A stretch of DNA of 5,445 nt, taken from the NCBI GenBank assembly GCA_964565335.1, contig CAZMEN010000111.1:1-5445 (forward strand), read 5' to 3'. This document shows, one piece after another, positions 1-4,763 of this stretch. The translations under genes were made by a program, and so were the position numbers. Position 1 is the stretch's first letter; each line of letters starts with the position of its first letter. The DNA comes from Litorimonas sp964565335. GTDB lineage: Bacteria; Pseudomonadota; Alphaproteobacteria; Caulobacterales; Maricaulaceae. The notes below the pieces were generated by a model, which saw nothing but the letters and a program-made list of their open reading frames with translations, did not search any database and had not been told where the DNA came from.

Positions 1-9
1 GCGCAATAA

Positions 10-390
10 ATGTACGGGCTTTTACAAGACTATGACTGGATAGATAAAAAACGTTTCGGAAAACGCGTCTCCATGGCAGCATGGCTTGTGGTGCAACATG
101 CAGATCATGATGTCGCCTTACAAAAATTAGCTTTGCAAAGAATGGAGCCTTATCTCAAAAGCAAGAAAGTCAGTAAAGGTGACTACGCCTATCTGTGGGA
201 CCGCGTCGCGGTCAATAGCGGCAAAAAACAGCGTTATGGTACGCAGCCCGATTGGGAATGCACAGCCGAGGGCACGTTGAACCTGCAACCTTTAGAAGAC
301 CCAGAGACCGTGAATAAAAGACGAAAAAAAATGGGGTTAGGCCCAGTTGAGGCCGCCTTGGCGGGAATGGCCAAAAGTGTCTGCGGATAA
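10..390 (+). CDS. DUF6624-like hypothetical protein, possibly N-terminally truncated
   Basis: The 126-residue protein carries the conserved pattern I associate with DUF6624: an AAWLVVQHAD block (residues 23-32), a YAYLWDRVAV block (59-68), QRYGTQ (74-79) and PLEDPETVNKRRKKMGL (94-110). The biochemical role of this family is unknown to me. It appears soluble, with no signal peptide or membrane segment. An in-frame TAA lies directly before the ATG, so the frame cannot start earlier. Family members usually have a longer region before the QHAD block, and here only about 28 residues precede it. Either this is a short member or the first part lies upstream in another frame (frameshift). No Shine-Dalgarno sequence is visible in the nine bases available. 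It ends 21 bp from the convergent membrane-protein gene. Family assignment is from memory of the motif pattern; the start is uncertain. Confidence 0.75.
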   Translation: MYGLLQDYDWIDKKRFGKRVSMAAWLVVQHADHDVALQKLALQRMEPYLKSKKVSKGDYAYLWDRVAVNSGKKQRYGTQPDWECTAEGTLNLQPLEDPETVNKRRKKMGLGPVEAALAGMAKSVCG

Positions 391-411
391 TTCTTAGTTG
401 AGCGGGCTTGA

Positions 412-1221
412 TTATTTGGTCTTGCTGCCATTTTGCTGGGGGATTAGTTCATAATACCCCATCGCCTTAAGCCACTCCACCGACGGCTTTTTATCGGGCG
501 ATACGGGGTATAAATATTCACGTTCACACGCCGTATGCGGTTGCCCGTAAAGAGTCATATCGCGCTGACAGGCTTGCTTTTTCAGGAAACGTTCGCGCTC
601 ATATGGCGTGAGCGGGCGATAGTCTTGAAGGTCCTGTAGAAAATCAATATGGGGACGTCCTAATCCTAACAAATCCGGCATCGTTATCGAATGCGGCCAA
701 TCTTGGGAACCATGGGTCGTAACAATATTTTTATCCAGCCAGACACATTCTGGGCGGCCGTCTGCATACCATTGACCATTTTCATAATTTTCCCAACGCG
801 CTTCCTCATTTCCATTCGCTATGGATAATCCGGAACGCGGGGTAATTTCCACGACAAGAGTACCATCTGGGGGCGGCATGTATTGAGAGGGAACATATGA
901 CCGAATGAAAACACCTAGAATAAAAATGCCTATGAGCAAACCTAAATGCCAAGCAGTATCTGCCCAGCTTACGGTTCGACGCAAAGACTTCTGAATACCA
1001 ATGATTATCCAGAATAGCCCAAATAGTATCGTGATGTAAAAAAGCATAGCGAATGCGGAGGGCAGACCGTGCGACGCGCCGAAACTTGCAACAATTTCTA
1101 CGCAATCAAACTGCGTAATTGCATAAATTAGGAGAAGCCGTAGGCTGATAAACCACAACACGCAAAATATAATCAAGCCGACAAAATCAAAAATGCCGAA
1201 ATGAAATTTGCGGCGTTTCAT
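412..1221 (-). CDS. Hypothetical three-TM membrane protein with periplasmic C-terminal domain
   Basis: I do not recognise this 269-residue protein. A basic start (MKRRKF) is followed by three hydrophobic segments at about residues 13-35, 56-77 and 91-110. The loop between TM2 and TM3 is basic (KSLRR, 78-82), so the positive-inside rule puts the N-terminus in the cytoplasm and residues 111-269 in the periplasm. That domain is hydrophilic and rich in aromatic and charged residues (for example RWENYENGQWY, 142-152) and has three cysteines (C159, C218, C232) that could form a disulfide. No catalytic motif is evident. The ATG is the only usable start: an in-frame TAG lies 18 bases upstream with no other start between. 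The ribosome site is weak (AAGG very close to the ATG). A candidate promoter lies at 1276-1304. It follows the serine hydrolase gene on the same strand after a 109-bp gap and was probably transcribed separately. Confidence 0.75.
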   Translation of the reverse strand: MKRRKFHFGIFDFVGLIIFCVLWFISLRLLLIYAITQFDCVEIVASFGASHGLPSAFAMLFYITILFGLFWIIIGIQKSLRRTVSWADTAWHLGLLIGIFILGVFIRSYVPSQYMPPPDGTLVVEITPRSGLSIANGNEEARWENYENGQWYADGRPECVWLDKNIVTTHGSQDWPHSITMPDLLGLGRPHIDFLQDLQDYRPLTPYERERFLKKQACQRDMTLYGQPHTACEREYLYPVSPDKKPSVEWLKAMGYYELIPQQNGSKTK

Positions 1222-1275
1222 AGCCTTTTGCCGACGATGCTACCAACGATAGAGCGGTTTTTCTCCCATAATTAC

Positions 1276-1304
1276 TATATAGGCATTACAACCCTTATTT
1301 GCAA
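1276..1304 (-). promoter_or_regulatory. Candidate sigma-70-type promoter for the three-TM protein gene
   Basis: Read on the minus strand, TTGCAA (1299-1304) and TATATA (1276-1281) are separated by exactly 17 bp; each hexamer matches the consensus at four of six bases. A transcript would start near 1269 and leave a leader of about 48 nt before the ATG at 1221. It lies in the 109-bp gap 1222-1330, which otherwise contains no gene and no clear terminator for the upstream hydrolase gene. Prediction from sequence only. Confidence 0.4.
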
Positions 1305-1330
1305 TTTGGTGTTCATTTTAACATTGCCCA

Positions 1331-2572
1331 TCATTGCAGACGATTCATCGCCTCACGCGAAGCTTGGCGCACGGCTTTATCGGCCTTTTCCGGCGGGGTG
1401 TTTGTACTGACTAAAACCACGGCTCTTTTTTCGGGGACAATAATGACTTGTGAGAGCCACATTGTATTTGACCCTGCATGAGAGTAAATCTTTCCAAACC
1501 CCTCTTTCTCGCTGACGCCCCAACCCAGCGCGTAATCTTCGTCTTCCGGCGTCATCAACACATAAGCTTTATCAAAGTTATCGATCGCCGTTTGGCCCGG
1601 TAAGAATGCCAAGGCGAATTGCGCCCAAACATCGTGTTGTGCGTGAACCGTGCCCGCAGGCCCCAAAACTTTGGGATTATCCGCGCCTGTCCACTCTTGT
1701 CCCGCAGGCTTTAGTTTCTTTTTGAATAAACTCTTTCTGTGGCCTTGCGGCTCATCGCCTTGCGGCGGGCCAAAGCCCCAACCGTCCTGCCCCATAATCT
1801 GCCCCAGCAGACCGTCTTTCATGGCCTGCTCCCACGGTTTATCGGTGATGACCTCTACCGCAGAGCCCGCCATAATATACCCCATATTGGAATATTGAAA
1901 TTCTCCGACCGCTAATTCTGGTGGTTTTGCCAAGAGCAATGCCACCATATCGAGGCGCTGTGACCGCATGGGGCTATCATCAAAGATGCGTTTCATCATC
2001 CAACCCGCGCCAAAGTCTTTAATACCGGCGCGATGAGAAAACACATCCCGCATGGCAATGTCATTCCAAGCCGGATCGATGACGTCCACATGGTCTTTGA
2101 AAATTTCCGCTATCGATGCCCCCAGCGTCACATCTGTGTTTTTAACGCTGTCGATAAAGAGCAACGCCGTCATGGCTTTCGTGCAGGAGCCTATATGCCA
2201 TTTATCGTTAAGGGTGACAGGTTGGTCTCCCCCCATTTCCCGGCTGCCTGCGACCGCCTTATTAATCATCAACTCATCATCCGCGCCATATTGGTAAGTA
2301 CTGATGGCGAGGCCGACGAGAGCGTGCTCTTGCAAAATATCCTTTGCCAAAGCATCCAATGAAGACAGGTCTTCTGGTTTGGCTGAAGGCTTTATCGTTG
2401 AAACGTCCGTAATTTCCGCCGAGCTTTCTGTAACAGTATTTTGAGCGACAGTGTCTATCGGAGTTGTGTCCTCTACGGTTTCCTTTGGGTCCTGCGTTTT
2501 CTGACACCCAAAAAGAAAGGGAGGGATGAGCACCGTAAGACCCATAAAGCTCGTCATAAAAAGGCGTTTCAT
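1331..2572 (-). CDS. Lipoprotein serine hydrolase, beta-lactamase (class C-like) family
   Basis: This 413-residue protein belongs to the serine beta-lactamase/penicillin-binding-protein superfamily (Pfam PF00144 type), which includes esterases, D-peptidases and class C beta-lactamases; the substrate cannot be told. Residues 1-23 are a lipoprotein signal: MKRLF, a hydrophobic core, then the lipobox L-F-G-C with C23 as the lipidated residue. About 60 low-complexity acidic/Thr/Ser residues follow as a linker. The catalytic motifs are in order: SCTK (S129 nucleophile, K132), the SHRAG block (179-183), YSN (Y227, N229) and HAG (H365-G367) in place of the KTG triad. Length fits a complete enzyme. 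The start at 2572 was chosen over ATGs up to 195 bases upstream because it begins the signal peptide and has GGAG at good spacing. It is divergent from the ECF sigma-factor gene. Likely anchored in the outer or inner membrane facing the periplasm; true antibiotic resistance is not implied. Confidence 0.9.
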   Translation of the reverse strand: MKRLFMTSFMGLTVLIPPFLFGCQKTQDPKETVEDTTPIDTVAQNTVTESSAEITDVSTIKPSAKPEDLSSLDALAKDILQEHALVGLAISTYQYGADDELMINKAVAGSREMGGDQPVTLNDKWHIGSCTKAMTALLFIDSVKNTDVTLGASIAEIFKDHVDVIDPAWNDIAMRDVFSHRAGIKDFGAGWMMKRIFDDSPMRSQRLDMVALLLAKPPELAVGEFQYSNMGYIMAGSAVEVITDKPWEQAMKDGLLGQIMGQDGWGFGPPQGDEPQGHRKSLFKKKLKPAGQEWTGADNPKVLGPAGTVHAQHDVWAQFALAFLPGQTAIDNFDKAYVLMTPEDEDYALGWGVSEKEGFGKIYSHAGSNTMWLSQVIIVPEKRAVVLVSTNTPPEKADKAVRQASREAMNRLQ

Positions 2573-2577
2573 TTCAA

Positions 2578-2581
2578 CTCC
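2578..2581 (-). promoter_or_regulatory. Ribosome binding site fixing the start of the hydrolase
   Basis: On the minus strand GGAG lies five bases before the ATG at 2572. A signal peptide with a lipobox begins exactly there, so this site supports the shorter 413-residue product over the 478-residue open frame that reaches back across the intergenic region and overlaps the sigma-factor gene. Confidence 0.65.
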
Positions 2582-2631
2582 GCTCCCGCGTCTCATCATT
2601 ATCCCTACCCTACTTATGTTGGAGGACTCCG

Positions 2632-2646
2632 CCCTTTCCGCAAGGG
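2632..2646. repeat. Short hairpin in the hydrolase 5' leader
   Basis: CCCTT (2632-2636) pairs with AAGGG (2642-2646) around a five-base loop. It lies between the hydrolase start and the candidate promoter elements of the divergent region, so it would fall in the hydrolase leader RNA. Five base pairs is short and could be chance. Confidence 0.25.
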
Positions 2647-2655
2647 GAGAGTAAA

Positions 2656-2665
2656 AAACGCGTTT
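2656..2665. promoter_or_regulatory. 10-bp perfect palindrome, candidate operator
   Basis: AAACGCGTTT is a perfect palindrome in the middle of the 166-bp region between the divergent hydrolase and sigma-factor genes. Its position suits a binding site for a dimeric regulator affecting either direction, but no regulator is known and there is only a single copy in this gap. It is adjacent to the candidate ECF-type promoter at 2672-2696. Confidence 0.25.
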
Positions 2666-2671
2666 CAATCT

Positions 2672-2696
2672 GAACCTTTTTTGGGTTTTTACTGAC
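2672..2696 (+). promoter_or_regulatory. Candidate ECF-type promoter before the sigma-factor gene
   Basis: GAAC (2672-2675) followed after 16 bp by CTGAC (2692-2696) resembles the general layout of ECF promoters, which have an AAC-containing -35 element and a short -10 element. Many ECF factors activate their own gene, so such a site is expected here. The -10 part is only a loose match, so the call is tentative. Confidence 0.25.
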
Positions 2697-2708
2697 TTAT
2701 AGGGTACA

Positions 2709-2737
2709 CATCTATGAAAGAGGCGCCGAACCGTCAA
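2709..2737 (-). promoter_or_regulatory. Candidate sigma-70-type promoter for the hydrolase gene
   Basis: On the minus strand, TTGACG (2732-2737, five of six consensus bases) is followed after 17 bp by TAGATG (2709-2714, a weak -10). It would give a leader of about 130 nt for the hydrolase. The -35 element abuts the GTG start of the sigma-factor gene, so transcription in the two directions could interfere. Confidence 0.3.
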
Positions 2738-2758
2738 AGTGACCCCAGCCGAGAATGA
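2714..2758 (+). other. Possible 14-codon leader ORF overlapping the sigma-factor start
   Basis: An ATG at 2714 opens a 14-codon frame (MKEAPNRQSDPSRE) ending at TGA 2756-2758, overlapping the sigma-factor GTG at 2739 in a different frame. AGGG lies nine bases before this ATG (2701-2704), a more usual spacing than anything before the GTG. If translated, ribosomes ending here could reinitiate at the GTG. It may equally be chance; there is no evidence of expression. Confidence 0.25.
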
Positions 2759-3338
2759 CATATCCAAAGCGGTATTATTAGACCGTTATCAAACGTCACT
2801 GGCAATTGACGGTGACCGCGATGCGTTTGAACGGCTTTATAAACGGTGGCATAAACGCTTCTTTCGCGTCGCTTTACGGCTTATGAAACACCATGAAGAG
2901 GCGCAGGATGTCATGCAGGATGCTGCCCTGACCCTCGCAAAGAATATTCATAAATTAGACAACCCCGACAGGTTTTCTACTTGGGCCTTTACCATTATCC
3001 GTCGCCGCGCCGCCGATCATATTCAGCGTAATATTAAGCGCAGAGAGACGCGGGACCGCGTGGAAACAGAGCTGTCATCGCGCCCCCCTGTAACGCAAAA
3101 TACAGATTGGGCCGCAGAGCGCATGGATTTGCAACGCGCCCTTATGGATTTGCCTGAGCAAGACCGTCTTTTACTGACGCTCTTTTATATTGAAGGTCTG
3201 ACCGGGGCAGAACTCTCGGCCATTTTAGACATCCCGCTCGGCACGGTGAAATCCCGGCTGTTTACGGCGCGGGATAAACTTAAATCTGTTTACGACACTA
3301 TAACCCCGCAAAAAGGAGACCACTATGCAGGACTTTGA
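2739..3338 (+). CDS. ECF-type RNA polymerase sigma factor
   Basis: This 199-residue protein is a sigma-70 family factor of the extracytoplasmic-function group, which directs core RNA polymerase to a small regulon. Region 2 spans about residues 25-100: DAFERLYKRW (28-37), the region 2.2 core EEAQDVMQDA (53-62) and the RFSTWAFTIIRRRAADHIQR stretch (78-97) for -10 recognition. A variable linker (101-130) replaces region 3. Region 4 spans about 133-185: ALMDLPEQDR (134-143), then the helix-turn-helix GLTGAELSAILDIPLGTVKSR (153-173) that reads the -35. No C-terminal extension is present. The start is GTG; an in-frame TGA at 2715-2717 leaves no earlier start, and the first internal Met lies within region 2. 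The nearest purine-rich site (AAGAGG, 2718-2723) is 15 bases away, unusually far. It overlaps the downstream membrane-protein gene by 14 bp. The signal it responds to is unknown. Confidence 0.92.
   Translation: MTPAENDISKAVLLDRYQTSLAIDGDRDAFERLYKRWHKRFFRVALRLMKHHEEAQDVMQDAALTLAKNIHKLDNPDRFSTWAFTIIRRRAADHIQRNIKRRETRDRVETELSSRPPVTQNTDWAAERMDLQRALMDLPEQDRLLLTLFYIEGLTGAELSAILDIPLGTVKSRLFTARDKLKSVYDTITPQKGDHYAGL
3313..3318 (+). promoter_or_regulatory. Strong ribosome binding site inside the sigma-factor gene
   Basis: AAGGAG lies six bases before the ATG at 3325, inside the last codons of the sigma-factor gene. It supports the start of the downstream membrane protein and its co-translation with the sigma factor. 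It is much better than the site in front of the sigma factor itself, which suggests the membrane protein is made in excess. Confidence 0.75.
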
Positions 3339-3699
3339 CAAGGAATTAGAACGATTATTGAAAGAAACCGATACGCAAGGATTTACCGATTCTATTGATG
3401 AAACGGGTTATTACAAAACAGCGTTTCAGAGTTTTCGCGGCCAAGGCAGCGCTTTGCGTATCAGTACATGGTTAGGAATTTTCCTGTTTGGCGGGTTTTT
3501 ACTTTTCTGTATTTGGAAATTCATTCAAGCTGAAACCGTACAGGAGCAAATCTTTTTTGGAGTTTGGGCAATATTGCTGAACTCGGCTCAAATCGCGTTG
3601 AAGCTCTGGTTTAATATGCAGCTTAACCGCCGCGTCGTGTCGCAGGATTTAAAGCGTCTGCAATTCGCCGTCGCTGCCCTTGCCAAAGACAGACATTGA
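3325..3699 (+). CDS. DUF6768-like two-TM membrane protein, candidate anti-sigma factor
   Basis: The 124-residue protein has an acidic N-terminal stretch (MQDFDKELERLLKETD, 1-16), a GYYKTAFQSFRGQGS block (28-42), two hydrophobic segments (about 46-68 and 76-98), then a basic tail with LKRLQFAVAALA (109-120). The pattern of a FRG-containing block, KLWFNMQLNRR (93-103) and the LKRLQ tail fits DUF6768 as I remember it. Both ends are probably cytoplasmic, joined by a short periplasmic turn. Its gene overlaps the ECF sigma-factor gene by 14 bp and ends just before a terminator, so the two form a closed two-gene operon. That position is typical for a cognate anti-sigma factor, and a cytoplasmic acidic N-terminus could hold the sigma factor at the membrane. 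This is inference: I see no zinc-binding HxxxCxxC anti-sigma motif. Confidence 0.8.
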   Translation: MQDFDKELERLLKETDTQGFTDSIDETGYYKTAFQSFRGQGSALRISTWLGIFLFGGFLLFCIWKFIQAETVQEQIFFGVWAILLNSAQIALKLWFNMQLNRRVVSQDLKRLQFAVAALAKDRH

Positions 3700-3716
3700 A
3701 TTTTGGATAAGACAAG

Positions 3717-3750
3717 AAAAAACCCGCCCTCGAATGAGAGCGGGTTTTTT
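3717..3750. terminator. Bidirectional intrinsic terminator
   Basis: AAAAAACCCGC (3717-3727) is complementary to GCGGGTTTTTT (3740-3750). Inside, one C-A mismatch is followed by CTC/GAG pairs and a GAAT loop (3732-3735). The GC stem with T tracts on both sides lets it stop the sigma-factor/DUF6768 transcript on the plus strand and the mscL transcript on the minus strand; it lies 18 bp after one stop codon and 20 bp after the other. Confidence 0.9.
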
Positions 3751-3769
3751 ATAAGGTAAAAATCTCGTC

Positions 3770-4180
3770 TTACTTTTTCGCGAGTAGGTCGCGAATTTCG
3801 GCCAAGAGAACTTCGTTTGCAGGCGGAGCCGCTGGCGCTGCCTCTTCTTCTTTTTTCTTCGCCTTATTCATACCTTTAATGACCATGAACATGACAAAGG
3901 CTACGATGATGAAAGAAATCAAAGCTGTGATAAAGTCACCAATGTTAATCAAAACGGCTTCTTTAACAACTGTTTCACCGTCCATCACGGCCTCAGACAT
4001 TGTGATATTCAGACTCGCCAAATCAATCCCGCCCATGATTGGGCTGATAAGCGGCATAAAGACGCCATCAATAAATGACTTCACGACCGTTCCAAAAGCA
4101 GAGCCCATGACAAAACCAACGGCCATGTCCACTAAATTGCCTTTCATGGCAAATTCTTTAAATTCAGATACCATTCCCAT
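3770..4180 (-). CDS. mscL: Large-conductance mechanosensitive channel MscL
   Basis: The 136-residue protein is a complete MscL, the homopentameric inner-membrane channel that opens under membrane tension to release solutes after osmotic down-shock. The N-terminal amphipathic helix is SEFKEFAMKGN (5-15). TM1 (about 16-44) carries the family signature VDMAVGFVMGSAFGTVV (17-33), which lines the pore and holds the hydrophobic gate, and ends in DGVFMPL (38-44). A periplasmic loop (45-78) is followed by TM2 (about 79-103, GDFITALISFIIVAFVMFMV). A charged cluster KAKKKEEE (106-113), an Ala/Pro linker and a C-terminal helix ANEVLLAEIRDLLAKK (121-136) form the cytoplasmic bundle. The first of two close ATGs is preferred because GGGGGA (4187-4192) lies six bases before it. 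It is followed by the shared terminator and has its own candidate promoter. Confidence 0.97.
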   Translation of the reverse strand: MGMVSEFKEFAMKGNLVDMAVGFVMGSAFGTVVKSFIDGVFMPLISPIMGGIDLASLNITMSEAVMDGETVVKEAVLINIGDFITALISFIIVAFVMFMVIKGMNKAKKKEEEAAPAAPPANEVLLAEIRDLLAKK

Positions 4181-4225
4181 GGATATTCCCCCAAATAATT
4201 AATGACCCCAGATGGCCATAAAGGG

Positions 4226-4254
4226 GATATAATCCGAGGCTTAACTTAGGTCAA
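4226..4254 (-). promoter_or_regulatory. Candidate sigma-70-type promoter for mscL
   Basis: On the minus strand, TTGACC (4249-4254, five of six consensus bases) and TATATC (4226-4231, four of six) are exactly 17 bp apart. Transcription would begin near 4219, giving a leader of roughly 40 nt with a good ribosome site. This suggests mscL is not simply read from the ihfB promoter. Confidence 0.55.
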
Positions 4255-4260
4255 TAGGAG

Positions 4261-4308
4261 GGCTTTGGGAGCCGACTTTTGAAAGTCAAATTTCAAGAGG
4301 GCAAAGCC
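4261..4308. repeat. Nested inverted repeats downstream of ihfB
   Basis: GGCTTTG (4261-4267) and CAAAGCC (4302-4308) form an outer inverted repeat. Within it lie GACTTT-TG-AAAGTC (4274-4287) and the overlapping TTGAAA (4279-4284)/TTTCAA (4291-4296), which compete for the same bases. The element starts 18 bp after the ihfB stop and would fold at the 3' end of its mRNA. Neither side is followed by a T tract, so it is not a standard intrinsic terminator; a role in 3' end protection or Rho-related ending is possible. Confidence 0.45.
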
Positions 4309-4325
4309 AAACCGAAAACTGGTAT

Positions 4326-4613
4326 TTAGCTTTTGGAAGCGTCAATTTTCTCGCGCAAGTCTTTGCCCGTACGGAAAAAGGGCACATGCTTTTCGGGTAC
4401 AAAGACATCGGTACCTGTCCGGGGATTGCGTCCAGCGCGGGCTTTACGATGACGCACGGAAAACGCGCCAAAACCTCGAAGCTCAACACGCGCGCCGCGT
4501 TCCAAAGTTTGTGTAATGGATTCCAGCACCACAGCGACAACACGTTCCATATCCCTGCGTGTCAGGTGATCATTATCGGCGTGAAGATTATCAATCAGTT
4601 CAGAGCGCAGCAT
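4326..4613 (-). CDS. ihfB: Integration host factor subunit beta
   Basis: The 95-residue protein is a DNABII-family DNA-bending protein, best matching IHF-beta, which pairs with IHF-alpha to bend DNA sharply at specific sites in replication, recombination and transcription. It opens with the dimerisation helices (LRSELIDNLH, 2-11; TRRDMERVVAVVLESITQTLERG, 18-40), then the strand block ARVELRGFGAFSVRHR (41-56). The flexible arm is KARAGRNPRTGTDVFVPEK (57-75), with P64 as the residue that intercalates into the minor groove. It ends in VPFFRTGKDLREKI (77-90). The GARVELRGFG and VPFFRTGK blocks favour IHF-beta over HU or IHF-alpha. It lies 150 bp downstream of rpsA on the same strand, the order known from many proteobacteria. 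The ribosome site is weak, but no other start fits. Confidence 0.95.
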   Translation of the reverse strand: MLRSELIDNLHADNDHLTRRDMERVVAVVLESITQTLERGARVELRGFGAFSVRHRKARAGRNPRTGTDVFVPEKHVPFFRTGKDLREKIDASKS

Positions 4614-4684
4614 AAAGTCTTAATGCGTCAGCCTACCCTGTGTCGTCAAGTCGTTTTGATGAGAACCTTATTTTTCAGACAGTA

Positions 4685-4722
4685 AAACGCCCGCTTACCC
4701 TGCGATGGATAAACGGGCGTTT
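4685..4722 (-). terminator. Probable rpsA terminator
   Basis: AAACGCCCG (4685-4693) and CGGGCGTTT (4714-4722) form a nine-bp stem with a 20-base loop. On the minus strand the second arm ends in TTTTA, so it fits an intrinsic terminator about 40 bp after the rpsA stop. The long loop makes it weaker than the one at 3717-3750, so some read-through into ihfB is likely. Confidence 0.6.
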
Positions 4723-4735
4723 GAAATTATGTCAA
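4703..4735 (-). promoter_or_regulatory. Possible ihfB promoter embedded in the rpsA 3' hairpins
   Basis: A perfect -35 box TTGACA (4730-4735, minus strand) is followed at 17-18 bp by a poor -10 (TTATCC/TATCCA). The -35 overlaps one arm of the hairpin at 4732-4750 and the -10 would lie in the loop of the terminator stem. The perfect -35 is suggestive, the -10 is not. A second TTGACG at 4644-4649 also lacks a good -10. Confidence 0.25.
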
Positions 4736-4750
4736 CCGCGAGGCGGTTGA
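4732..4750. repeat. Hairpin directly after the rpsA stop codon
   Basis: TCAACCGC (4732-4739) and GCGGTTGA (4743-4750) are perfectly complementary around a GAG loop, giving an eight-bp stem 13 bases after the rpsA stop. In the rpsA direction it is followed by CATAATTTC, not by a T tract, so it is not itself a standard terminator. It may protect the 3' end of the abundant rpsA mRNA or act together with the terminator at 4685-4722. Confidence 0.6.
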
Positions 4751-4763
4751 GCCGTAAAACGAC

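Noticed and set aside
806..1105. Second minus-strand frame of 99 codons inside the three-TM protein gene
   Set aside because: It is fully nested in another frame, has no ribosome site and no membrane or domain pattern; the longer frame has coherent topology.
1650..2695. Plus-strand open frames (1650-1898, 2033-2362, 2052-2297, 2441-2695) opposite the hydrolase
   Set aside because: They lie antisense to a gene with intact catalytic motifs, have atypical composition and no recognisable domain.
2573..2767. N-terminal extension of the hydrolase to 478 residues
   Set aside because: The extra 65 residues are basic, lack domain character, cross the promoter region and overlap the sigma-factor gene; a lipoprotein signal with its own ribosome site begins at 2572.
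3879..4202. Plus-strand open frame of 107 codons opposite mscL
   Set aside because: It is the antisense of a clear MscL; its Met/Lys/Thr-rich sequence reflects the reverse complement of membrane-helix codons.
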